DNA of 15,847 bases from assembly GCA_036269915.1 (NCBI GenBank), contig DATBDM010000054.1, positions 1 to 15,847 of the forward strand, in the 5' to 3' direction. Numbering within the stretch: position 1 is the first letter of the stretch; each line of letters opens with the position of its first letter. This document shows, piece after piece, positions 6,590-12,391 of the stretch. The DNA is from DATBDM01 sp036269915 (GTDB taxonomy: Bacteria > Actinomycetota > Thermoleophilia > Solirubrobacterales > Solirubrobacteraceae). A program made the translations under genes and the position numbers. The notes under the pieces were generated by a model, which did not search any database, was not told where the DNA came from, and worked only from the letters and a program-made list of their open reading frames with translations.

Positions 6590-7144
6590 ATGCCCGAGCC
6601 TCAACTGCTCGACCAGCGCCTGGCCAAGGCGCTCAGCCACCCATTGCGCCGCCGTGTCCTCGAACGGTTCATCGACGAGGGCGAGGCGAGCCCGAACGAG
6701 GTGGCCAAGCAGCTCGGCGCACCGCTGAGCACGGTGAGCTACCACGTGCACATCCTGCGCGACCTGCAGTGCATCGAGCTCGTCCGCACGGAGCCGCGGC
6801 GGGGCGCGGTCGAGCACTACTACCGCTCGGCGCTCGAGCTGCTGCTCGAGGACGCGCAGTGGAGCCGCCTGCCCGCCGCCGTGCGCCGCCAGCTTGCGGG
6901 CCAGACGGTCGGCGATCTGATGCAGGAGATGGGCGCCGCCGCCCAGGCCGGAGGCTTCGACGACGGCGACGCGGCCGTCGCCCGCATGCCGCTCGAGCTC
7001 GACGAGACCGGCCGGCAGGAGCTGTCGGCCCTCCTGCATGAGACGCTGCGCGACGCCGAGGCGATCCAGGAGCGCAGCCTCGCCCGCGACGAGGGCGACG
7101 CGCGCCGGTCGCTGCTCGGCCTGCTGCACTTCGTCCGCTCGTGA
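6590..7144 (+). CDS. ArsR-like winged helix-turn-helix transcriptional regulator
   Basis: This is a 184-aa protein with an ArsR/HTH_20-type DNA-binding domain at roughly residues 8-78. It runs from the AKALSHPLRRRVLERF first helix, through the NEVAKQLGAPLSTVSYHVHILRDL recognition unit (quoted here only to locate it), to a wing ending in EHYYRS. There are no Cys or clustered His residues for metal sensing in the winged helix. The C-terminal 100 residues are acidic and helical, with no recognised ligand domain. ATG 6590 is preferred over GTG 6560, which directly abuts the ThiF stop, because the TAnnnT box falls between them and the conserved part starts near 6600. It is the last + strand gene of the run and may control the operon, though a general role is equally possible. 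It converges with the MarR gene one base away. Confidence 0.85.
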   Translation: MPEPQLLDQRLAKALSHPLRRRVLERFIDEGEASPNEVAKQLGAPLSTVSYHVHILRDLQCIELVRTEPRRGAVEHYYRSALELLLEDAQWSRLPAAVRRQLAGQTVGDLMQEMGAAAQAGGFDDGDAAVARMPLELDETGRQELSALLHETLRDAEAIQERSLARDEGDARRSLLGLLHFVRS

Positions 7145-7145
7145 A

Positions 7146-7652
7146 TCAGGCCCACAGGGCGGGCGCGGCGAACACGTCGGCCTGACGGCGCTCCTCGGTC
7201 GTCGCGGCGTGCAGGGCGTCGGCGTGGCGGCGGCCCGCCCCCGCGACGCCGGAGAGGAACCGCTCGACGGTCGCCCGCTCCTCCGGGGCGAGGGCGTCGA
7301 CGAGCCGGTCGATCTCCCCGATGTACGGCGCGAGCAGCGCGGCGGCGCGGTCCTCGACCGCGGGCGAGAGGCCGACGAGCACGCTGCGCCGGTCGGTCGG
7401 GTGCGGATGGCGCTCGAGGTGCCCTGCCCGCTCGAGCCGCTGCAGCAGCGCGGTCGTCCCTCCCGACGTGAGGTGCAGGCGCGTGCCGAGCGCGGACGGC
7501 GTCATCCGGCCCTCCCGGGCGAGATGCTGGAGCGCCAGCACGTCGCTCTCGCTGAGCCCCAGCAGGCGCCCGAGCAGCACGCGATGCTCGGCGGCGGCGA
7601 GGCCGTGGCGAAGCAGGGAGAGGCGGATCATGGGCGGGGTGCGGTCGGTCAT
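7146..7652 (-). CDS. MarR-family transcriptional regulator
   Basis: This is a protein of about 168 aa with a MarR winged-helix domain. Its features are LLGLSESDVLALQHLAREG, the TPSALGTRLHLTSGGTTAL recognition helix, LLQRLERAGHLER, and the wing signature HPTDRRSVLVGLS, where the Asp-Arg-Arg is diagnostic. Helices at both ends would form the dimer interface. MarR proteins are usually dimeric repressors released by small phenolic or oxidising ligands. The start is uncertain. ATG 7652 is chosen, and GTG 7676 or ATG 7631 are possible, as none has a clear ribosome site. It points away from the IclR-type gene at 7745, and the 68-93 bp between them must hold both promoters, so control of that neighbour and of itself is plausible. 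The target genes are unknown. Confidence 0.85.
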   Translation of the reverse strand: MTDRTPPMIRLSLLRHGLAAAEHRVLLGRLLGLSESDVLALQHLAREGRMTPSALGTRLHLTSGGTTALLQRLERAGHLERHPHPTDRRSVLVGLSPAVEDRAAALLAPYIGEIDRLVDALAPEERATVERFLSGVAGAGRRHADALHAATTEERRQADVFAAPALWA

Positions 7653-7693
7653 CGGTCGGTCAGCGCCGTCGAGCACTTTGTGGAGTTGGCCGA

Positions 7694-7699
7694 AGCGTA
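7694..7699 (-). promoter_or_regulatory. Possible -10 box for the MarR gene
   Basis: On the minus strand this reads TACGCT, a TAnnnT match about 42 bases before the ATG at 7652 and 17 bases before the alternative GTG at 7676. It is the only good match in the divergent gap. No -35 element is evident. Confidence 0.3.
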
Positions 7700-7744
7700 T
7701 CCGTCCCCGGGGCGAGACCGGGCGCGCGCCTGCCTACGGCAGCC

Positions 7745-8002
7745 GTGACCCGCAGCTACTACGCCGGCCGCACCGCCCGGGCGCTCGAGCTCGCCGCCCG
7801 CGGACCCGTGACCGCCACGGCACTGGCCGCCGACCTGCGGATCGACCCCCGCACCGCGCGGCGGCTGCTGACCCGGCTCGCCGCCGACGGGATGGTCGCC
7901 GCGGTCGACGGCCGCCCGCGCCGCTACGTGCCCGGCCCGCGCCTGCTGGCGCTCGCCGCGCGGCTCAGCGCCCACGGCCCTGGACGTCCTCGAACAGCGT
8001 GA
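7745..8002 (+). CDS. Stand-alone IclR-type winged helix-turn-helix protein
   Basis: This is an 85-aa protein that is almost entirely one DNA-binding domain. Its parts are a first helix ending in RALELAARG, the TATALAADLRIDPRTARRLLTRL helix-turn-helix and a short wing (GMVAAVDGRPRRYVPGPRLLALA) that matches the start of IclR regulators. A full IclR protein is about 250 aa and has a GAF-like effector domain, which is missing here. It may be a natural minimal regulator or the remnant of a truncated IclR gene. The GTG start follows a small inverted repeat, CTGCC-TAC-GGCAG (7730-7742), which could be an operator. Its last 38 bases overlap the 3' end of the convergent gene on the other strand. Codon bias stays coding-like almost to the stop. 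Confidence 0.7.
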   Translation: MTRSYYAGRTARALELAARGPVTATALAADLRIDPRTARRLLTRLAADGMVAAVDGRPRRYVPGPRLLALAARLSAHGPGRPRTA

Positions 8003-8354
8003 ACAGCGCGAGCACGTGCTGGAGCGCCACGCCTGGGGCCGGCTCGCCGCCGCGGCTGCGCCAGTCCGCCGCGCACGCGCGCTCGAAGCGCTCCGTCGCA
8101 TCGGCGAGCGCCCCGTGCAGCACGTCGCTCAGCAGCTCGGGATGCGCGGTCAGCGCGACCGGCCCCTCCCCGGCCGCCGTCAGCTGCGAGAGCGCCTCCT
8201 CGGCGTCGCGCAGCTCGACGAGGTGCCCGCACACCTCCTCCCCGCCGGCGCCAGCCGCGGCGATCGCGTCCGCGATGCCGGCGCGCACGTGCAGCAGGCT
8301 CGCGCGCACCGCCTCCACCTGCTCCGCCCCGATGCGGATCGTCAACTCGGCCAT
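7965..8354 (-). CDS. Hypothetical protein, 129 aa, helical
   Basis: The family is not recognised. The ATG is well supported by GGAGGG 4-5 bases upstream on the minus strand, and codon bias is coding-like. The protein appears mostly alpha-helical and soluble. The N-terminal half includes LRDAEEALSQLTAAGEGPVAL, and the C-terminal half contains ERFERACAADWRSRGG and a final ALQHVLALFTLFEDVQGRGR helix. The opening segment (ELTIRIGAEQVEAVRASLLHV) could be a coiled or bundle helix. No catalytic motif, signal peptide or membrane segment is visible. It converges on the IclR-type gene with a 38-bp overlap of the two 3' ends. No function is proposed. Confidence 0.65.
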   Translation of the reverse strand: MAELTIRIGAEQVEAVRASLLHVRAGIADAIAAAGAGGEEVCGHLVELRDAEEALSQLTAAGEGPVALTAHPELLSDVLHGALADATERFERACAADWRSRGGEPAPGVALQHVLALFTLFEDVQGRGR

Positions 8355-8390
8355 CGTGCCCTCCTGCCGTCGTGGCGCCAGGAGAGGGCC

Positions 8391-8396
8391 TATCGT
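8391..8396 (+). promoter_or_regulatory. TAnnnT -10 box for candidate small RNA
   Basis: TATCGT is followed by 7 bases and then a GTG, the same geometry as the 9726-9731 box. Transcription would start at about 8403, directly at the first hairpin of the candidate RNA. No -35 element is clear. Confidence 0.45.
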
Positions 8397-8402
8397 GCGC
8401 GT

Positions 8403-8467
8403 GGTGCCGAAGGCCCTTCCTTCGGTGCCGGCCCCGGGGCGTTGCAGCGCCGCCGGGGCACTCTTTT
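8403..8467 (+). ncRNA. Candidate small RNA with two hairpins and an intrinsic terminator
   Basis: A TATCGT box at 8391-8396 would start a transcript near 8403. The first element is an 11-bp stem (8403-8413 with 8419-8429, loop CCCTT, two internal G-U pairs when read as RNA). The second is a GC-rich stem (8431-8437 with 8453-8459, extended by about 4 more pairs) that precedes ACTCTTTT, a classic intrinsic terminator. No + strand gene follows, as the next gene downstream is on the other strand, so this is not an obvious leader or attenuator. The same stretch could encode a 26-aa peptide from GTG 8404 to a stop at 8484, but its end lies beyond the terminator. The function is unknown and no known RNA family is recognised. 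Confidence 0.45.
8431..8467 (+). terminator. Intrinsic terminator (GC-rich hairpin plus T-run)
   Basis: GCCCCGG (8431-8437) pairs with CCGGGGC (8453-8459). Four further pairs form inside after a one-base bulge, with loop TTGCAG at 8442-8447, followed by ACTCTTTT. The T-run is on the + strand, so it ends + strand transcripts. It is one of the few T-runs in this GC-rich window. Confidence 0.6.
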
Positions 8468-8527
8468 CCGGATGGTCTCTCTGATGAGAGTAGGCGACGC
8501 TGCGGACGCCGTGCGGGGCGGCCGGGC

Positions 8528-9229
8528 TCAGGCGGCGGGAAGCGCGAGCTGGGCGAGCTCCGCGCGGCGAGACTGCAGGTCGGCCACCGCGTAGTGGCCT
8601 TCAGCGAGGCTGCCGGGCGCGACGACGAGGCTGCGGCCGAGCGTCGCCGATCCGCGCGGGCCGCCGACGACGGCGACGCGCGGCACGTAGGAGCCGATCA
8701 TCTCCGCGATGACGTCGCTGCCGCCCTCACCCAGCGCCTTGTGCGCCGGCGGGGTCGCGAAGGCGAGCACGAGCTCGTGCGGCTTGAGGTCGCGCAGCAG
8801 GCGCAGGCGCTGCTCGGGCTCCCAGCGCGGGTAGCGCAGGCCGGCGAGCTCTTCGCGCAGCGCACCGGGGTCGTCGGACACCTCGCCGCCGAGTCCGGCG
8901 AACACCACGGGCCCGGGCGCGTAGGCGACCGTGCCGTGGATCGAGCGCAAGGACGGCAGCACGACCTCGGCACCGTGCGCCTCCTGCATGAGGTCGCCGA
9001 CCGGCGCGTCGCCGGGCCCCGGGACCCAGAAGGCCGGGCAGTCGCCGGCGGCCAGCGCGTAGAGCACGCGCCGGTAGGAGGCCGTGCGGTCGGGTCCGCC
9101 GCCGACGTCGCCGATCAGCACGATCGCGCCGATCCCCAGATCCGGCACGGCGGACAGAAGATGCTCGACCGCCTCGGCCGACCCGCCGGGCTCTGCGATG
9201 CAGAGCACACGCGTCACGCGTCTCACCAT
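8528..9229 (-). CDS. Calcineurin-like metallophosphoesterase-fold protein, metal site degenerate
   Basis: This is a 233-aa protein whose layout follows the calcineurin-like phosphoesterase fold. It begins with a beta strand (VTRVLCIAEPGGS) where active enzymes carry DxHG, then IVLIGDVGGG at the GD position, FWVPGPGDAP where the GNHE/D motif belongs, GTVAYAPGPVVFAGLGGE, FATPPAHKALGEGGSDVI, and VVGGPRGS where GHxH is expected. Only the GD and one late His position look kept, so hydrolytic activity is doubtful and a binding or regulatory role is possible. ATG 9229 is chosen because GAGGAGGAG lies directly upstream on the minus strand. The longer frame to 9265 begins in low-complexity Arg/Gly sequence. 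It is divergent from the S4 gene and monocistronic. Confidence 0.7.
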   Translation of the reverse strand: MVRRVTRVLCIAEPGGSAEAVEHLLSAVPDLGIGAIVLIGDVGGGPDRTASYRRVLYALAAGDCPAFWVPGPGDAPVGDLMQEAHGAEVVLPSLRSIHGTVAYAPGPVVFAGLGGEVSDDPGALREELAGLRYPRWEPEQRLRLLRDLKPHELVLAFATPPAHKALGEGGSDVIAEMIGSYVPRVAVVGGPRGSATLGRSLVVAPGSLAEGHYAVADLQSRRAELAQLALPAA

Positions 9230-9263
9230 GGCTCCTCCTCTCCTTCGCCTTCGACCACCCCGC

Positions 9264-9269
9264 ACACTA
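9264..9269 (-). promoter_or_regulatory. Possible -10 box for the phosphoesterase-like gene
   Basis: The minus strand reads TAGTGT here, a TAnnnT match 34 bases before the ATG at 9229. A transcript starting about 7 bases on would have a leader of nearly 30 nt that includes the strong ribosome site. Confidence 0.35.
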
Positions 9270-9323
9270 CGACGCTCGCGCGCACGAGCAAGGCGACCCC
9301 CTCATCGTGGGAGGATCCGCCCG

Positions 9324-9719
9324 ATGGACGCGCCGGTGCGGATCGACAAGTGGTTGTGGGCGGCCCGCCTGCTGAAGACCCGCGCGCTGGCCGCGGAGGC
9401 GGTCAAGGGCGGCCGCGTGCACGTCAACGGGCACGCGGTGAAGCCGAGCCGCGACGTCCGCGTCGGCGACCGCATCGCGGTCACCACCGGAACCGTCCGG
9501 CGCGTCGTCGACGTGCGGGCGATGGCCGAGCGTCGCGGCCCGGCCAGCGAGGCCGCGCTGCTCTACGAGGAGACGCCCGAGAGCGTCGCGGCCCGCGAGC
9601 GCGAGCGCGAGGCGCGCCGGCTCGCGCAGCCGCCCGCGGTCGAGCGCGGGAGCGGGCGGCCGACCAAGCGCGACCGGCGTCGCTACGACCGCGCGGCCCG
9701 ATCGCGGCGCCGAGGCTGA
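9324..9719 (+). CDS. S4-domain RNA-binding protein, Hsp15/HslR-like
   Basis: This is a 131-aa protein with an S4 domain in residues 5 to about 70. VRIDKWLWAARLLKTR, GGRVHVNGHAVKPSRDV and VGDRIAV are the usual helix-helix-strand signature. Hsp15 (HslR, 133 aa in E. coli) binds stalled 50S subunits carrying a nascent peptidyl-tRNA and aids their recycling after heat stress. The length and domain position agree. Residues 86-131 form a very basic Arg/Lys-rich tail likely to contact rRNA. GGGAGGAT a few bases before the ATG supports the start. It lies 20 bp before the DUF1707 gene, which has its own promoter, so it is probably transcribed alone. Confidence 0.88.
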   Translation: MDAPVRIDKWLWAARLLKTRALAAEAVKGGRVHVNGHAVKPSRDVRVGDRIAVTTGTVRRVVDVRAMAERRGPASEAALLYEETPESVAAREREREARRLAQPPAVERGSGRPTKRDRRRYDRAARSRRRG

Positions 9720-9725
9720 CGCGAG

Positions 9726-9731
9726 TAGCCT
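9726..9731 (+). promoter_or_regulatory. Leaderless-type -10 box (DUF1707-kynA operon)
   Basis: TAGCCT is followed by exactly 7 bases and the ATG at 9739, with no Shine-Dalgarno in between. This is the standard arrangement for leaderless transcripts in actinobacteria, where the RNA starts at the first base of the start codon. It should drive the DUF1707-like gene and kynA. Confidence 0.6.
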
Positions 9732-9738
9732 GCGGACG

Positions 9739-10404
9739 ATGAGCGAGCGCGACACCGGCCCTCCCGCGCTGCGCGCCTCCGACGCTGACCGCGAGCGCGT
9801 GGCCGCCGTGCTGCGGGAGGCGGCAGGCGACGGACGGCTGGACCTCGACGAGCTCGACGAGCGCCTCCAGGCCGCGTACGCCGCGCGCACGCACGAGGAG
9901 CTCGGGCCGCTGACCGCCGACCTGCAGGCGCCGGCGGGAATGCCCATGCCGAGCGCTGCCTCACGCGAGGTGGGCTTCTCCGTGAAGCCCGGAGAGGGCG
10001 GCGCGCGATGGCTCGTCTCGTTCATGGGCGGGGTGACCCGCAAGGGCCGCTGGCGGCTGTCGCCGAACGCGATGGCGATCAACGTCATGGGCGGCTCGGA
10101 CCTCGATCTCAACGAGGTCGAGCTCGGCGCGGAGCGGGTCGAGCTGACCGTGCTCTCGCTCATGGGCGGCTCCAGCATCCGCGTGCCGCATGGGCTCAAG
10201 GTGGAGGTCTCGGAGTTCGCGGTGATGGGCGGCAACGACGTCGTCATCGACGACGAGACCCCGCCGGCGCCGGGGCCCGTGCTGACCCTGCGGCTGCTGT
10301 CGATCATGGGCGGCACCGACGTCAAGCGCGGGCCGAAGCTCTCGCGTGCCGAGCGCAAGGCGCGGCGCGAGCAGCGCAGGCTCGAGCGGCGCGGGCAGTC
10401 CTGA
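9739..10404 (+). CDS. DUF1707 and LiaF-like (cell wall-active antibiotic response) domain protein
   Basis: This is a 221-aa protein. Residues 11-62 form a DUF1707 (SHOCT-like) domain with LRASDADRERVAAVLREA, GRLDLDELDERLQAAYAAR and TxxELGPLTADL. Residues 77-195 are a beta-rich region like the C-terminal domain of LiaF, with five turns carrying hydrophobic-Met-Gly-Gly at Met96, 117, 142, 163 and 190, spaced 21-27 residues apart, suggesting a repeating beta fold. A basic helix (200-220) closes the protein. No membrane segment is present, so unlike LiaF it should be cytosolic or peripheral. LiaF-type proteins modulate envelope-stress signalling. The start follows a leaderless promoter. The stop shares one base with the kynA start (TGATG), so the two are co-translated, though no functional link is known. 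Confidence 0.85.
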   Translation: MSERDTGPPALRASDADRERVAAVLREAAGDGRLDLDELDERLQAAYAARTHEELGPLTADLQAPAGMPMPSAASREVGFSVKPGEGGARWLVSFMGGVTRKGRWRLSPNAMAINVMGGSDLDLNEVELGAERVELTVLSLMGGSSIRVPHGLKVEVSEFAVMGGNDVVIDDETPPAPGPVLTLRLLSIMGGTDVKRGPKLSRAERKARREQRRLERRGQS

Positions 10405-11249
10405 TGGGGCGAGAGCTCGAGGACGACATCGTCACCGACCTGCGCGCGCGGCTGTCCTACGGCGACTACCTGCATCTCGACGAGCTGCTCGGCGCGCAGC
10501 ATCCGCTGTCGCACCCCGAGCACCACGACGAGCTGCTGTTCATCGTCCAGCACCAGACGTCGGAGCTGTGGCTCAAGCTCGTCCTGCACGAACTCGAGTC
10601 CGCCCGGGCCTGCCTCACCGCCGACGATCTGCGCCCCGCGCTCAAGCGGCTCGCCCGCGTCAAGCACATCCAGCGCACGCTGACCGAGCAGTGGTCGGTG
10701 CTCGCGACGCTGACGCCGTCCGAGTACGCGGAGTTCCGCAACTGGCTCGGCCCGGCCTCGGGCTTCCAGTCCTTCCAGTACCGCGCCGTCGAGTTCGTGC
10801 TCGGCAACAAGGACCGGGCGATGCTCGACCTCTTCAGCCACGACGACGCGGCGCGGGCGATGCTCGCCGGCGTGCTCGAGCGACCGAGCCTCTACGACGA
10901 GTTCCTGCGCTACCTCGCCCGTCACGGGCACGACGTCCCGCGAGCGCTGCTCGAGCGCGACGTCACGCTCGCGCACGTCTACGCGCCGGAGCTCGTCCCG
11001 GTCTTCCGGCGCATCTACGAGTCCTCGCACGAGCACTGGGAGGCCTACGAGGCGTGCGAGGAGCTCGTCGACCTCGAGGAGAACTTCCAGCTGTGGCGCT
11101 TCCGCCACCTCAAGACGGTCGAGCGCACGATCGGGTCCAAGCCGGGTACCGGCGGCTCGAGCGGCGTCGCGTTTTTGCAGCGCGCACTCGAGCTGACCTT
11201 CTTCCCCGAGCTCTACGCGGTCCGGACCGACATCGGCGCCGCGCCGTAG
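10404..11249 (+). CDS. kynA: Tryptophan 2,3-dioxygenase
   Basis: This is a 281-aa cytosolic haem enzyme that opens the indole ring of L-tryptophan with O2 to N-formylkynurenine, the first step of the kynurenine pathway. Diagnostic features are LSYGDYLHLDELL, the substrate-side His50 in FIVQHQTSELW, Arg127 in SGFQSFQYRAVEF, the proximal haem ligand His235 in RFRHLKTVERTIG and the GTGG loop at 248-251. The length agrees with bacterial TDOs (about 280-300). The ATG overlaps the DUF1707 gene's stop by one base and lacks its own clear Shine-Dalgarno, so translation is coupled. No kynureninase or formamidase gene lies in the window, so the rest of the pathway must be elsewhere. It converges with the DivIVA-like gene. 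Confidence 0.95.
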   Translation: MGRELEDDIVTDLRARLSYGDYLHLDELLGAQHPLSHPEHHDELLFIVQHQTSELWLKLVLHELESARACLTADDLRPALKRLARVKHIQRTLTEQWSVLATLTPSEYAEFRNWLGPASGFQSFQYRAVEFVLGNKDRAMLDLFSHDDAARAMLAGVLERPSLYDEFLRYLARHGHDVPRALLERDVTLAHVYAPELVPVFRRIYESSHEHWEAYEACEELVDLEENFQLWRFRHLKTVERTIGSKPGTGGSSGVAFLQRALELTFFPELYAVRTDIGAAP

Positions 11250-11309
11250 AGCGCACACGCCGGTCGCCGCCACGCGCTCGTCCCCCGCGCGGGCCGATCG
11301 GCCTGAAGG

Positions 11310-12281
11310 TCAGTCGTCGCGACGGCGGCGGGCCGCCTCGGCGAGCCGGTCCGCCTCGCGCTTGCGGCGCTCGACGTAGGCCTGCAGCTCCCGCTCGGCC
11401 GCCTCGCGGACGCGGGCGGCCGCCGCCTCGGCGTCCGCGCGGCCGGCGGCCATCAGCTGCTCGACGGCACGCCGGGTGGCGGCCATCTCGCGCTCGGCCT
11501 CGGCCCGCGCCTCGCGCACGATCGCGCCCGCCTCGCCGCGGGCGTCGCGGACGATCGCGTCCGCCTCGGCGCGCGCCGCGGGCACCGCGCCCTCGACCTC
11601 GTCCCGGGCCACGCGGACGATCGCGTCGGCCTGCTCGCGGGCGGCGGCGACCACCGTCTCGGCCTCCTCGCGCGCCGCCTGCACCGCCGCGTCGGCCTCG
11701 GTCCGCGCGGCCGCCCGCACCGCCTCGGCCTCGTCGTGGGCCCCGCTCGCATCCTCGTGTGCGGCCGCCGTGGTCGCCTCGGCCGCCTCGCGCGCGACGC
11801 GCAGCGTCGCCTCCGCCTCCTCGCTCGCGGCGCGCAATTGCGCCTCCGCCTCGGCCCGCGCGTCGCGGAGCACCGCAGCGGCCTGCGCCTCCAGCCGCGC
11901 GGCGTCGAGGATCTCCTCGCGCTCGCGCGCCGCCGCCGCGCGCTCCCGGTCCGCCTGCTCGCGCGCGGCGGTGAGCACCCGCTCGGCGTCCGCGGCGTGC
12001 GCCTCCGCGCGCTTGCGCGCGCCGTCGAGCGTCGCGTCGGCCTCGAGCTGCGCGCCGCGCACGGACTGGTCGAGCTCGCCCCGGGCGCGCTCGAGGTCGC
12101 GCTCGCGCTGCTCGAGCTCCGCCCGGCCGCGGCTCAGCGCGCGCCCGACGTCGGTGCTCGTGAACCAGCCCGCGACGAGCTCGAGGTGCCGGTCGACCTC
12201 GGCCGGGTCATAGCCGCGGCGCACCAGCGTGAACGTCCGCTGGACCACGAACATCGAGAGGGAGCGGCCGCGCGAGGACAT
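11310..12281 (-). CDS. DivIVA-like coiled-coil protein with hendecad repeats
   Basis: This is a protein of about 323 aa. Residues 12-40 carry a DivIVA-type opening (FTLVRRGYDPAEVDRHLELV), which in DivIVA/Wag31 proteins forms a membrane-curvature-sensing dimer at poles and septa. The rest is Ala/Glu/Arg-rich coiled coil. Roughly the last 200 residues repeat with an 11-residue period, for example AREEAETVVAA, AREQADAIVRV, ARDEVEGAVPA, ARAEADAIVRD, ARGEAGAIVRE and ARAEAEREMAA. That period implies a right-handed or straight coiled coil rather than a heptad one. The Tyr-containing YVERRKREADRLAEAARRRRDD tail is basic. ATG 12281 is taken; a TTG directly before it or ATG 12254 (MFVVQRTF) are alternatives without a better ribosome site. 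A polar growth or cell-shape scaffold role is inferred. Confidence 0.8.
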   Translation of the reverse strand: MSSRGRSLSMFVVQRTFTLVRRGYDPAEVDRHLELVAGWFTSTDVGRALSRGRAELEQRERDLERARGELDQSVRGAQLEADATLDGARKRAEAHAADAERVLTAAREQADRERAAAAREREEILDAARLEAQAAAVLRDARAEAEAQLRAASEEAEATLRVAREAAEATTAAAHEDASGAHDEAEAVRAAARTEADAAVQAAREEAETVVAAAREQADAIVRVARDEVEGAVPAARAEADAIVRDARGEAGAIVREARAEAEREMAATRRAVEQLMAAGRADAEAAAARVREAAERELQAYVERRKREADRLAEAARRRRDD

Positions 12282-12342
12282 CAAGGGACCGTTCGCCGCC
12301 CCGCGCGGGCACTCCTGCCTTCGACGTCAGGCGGAGCGGCGC

Positions 12343-12381
12343 GACGGCCCGGTGGCGCACGTGCTGCGCCACCGGGCCGTC
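12343..12381 (-). terminator. Perfect 17-bp hairpin behind the solute-binding protein gene
   Basis: Bases 12343-12359 are the exact reverse complement of 12365-12381, with a 5-base loop. The hairpin begins 11 bases past the stop of the minus-strand lipoprotein gene and has no T-run on either side. Such U-less hairpins are common gene ends in high-GC actinobacteria, and this one would also insulate the DivIVA-like gene downstream. Confidence 0.7.
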
Positions 12382-12391
12382 ATCGGCCGGA

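Noticed and set aside
7730..7742. CTGCC-TAC-GGCAG inverted repeat as the MarR operator.
   Set aside because: Arms of 5 bp are short and only one copy is seen, so it is mentioned with the IclR-type gene but not claimed as an operator.
8481..8488. CTGATGAG, the conserved core of hammerhead ribozymes.
   Set aside because: No matching GAAA and no three-stem arrangement can be drawn around it; a chance octamer.
11292..11303. Perfect 12-bp palindrome GGCCGATCGGCC between the convergent kynA and DivIVA-like genes.
   Set aside because: It has no loop, so it is a poor terminator, and short GC-rich palindromes are expected by chance at this composition. An operator is possible but has no other support.
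11340..11960. Tandem DNA repeats that could suggest a CRISPR or minisatellite array.
   Set aside because: They are degenerate 33-bp units that keep one open reading frame and encode the 11-residue coiled-coil repeat of the DivIVA-like protein.
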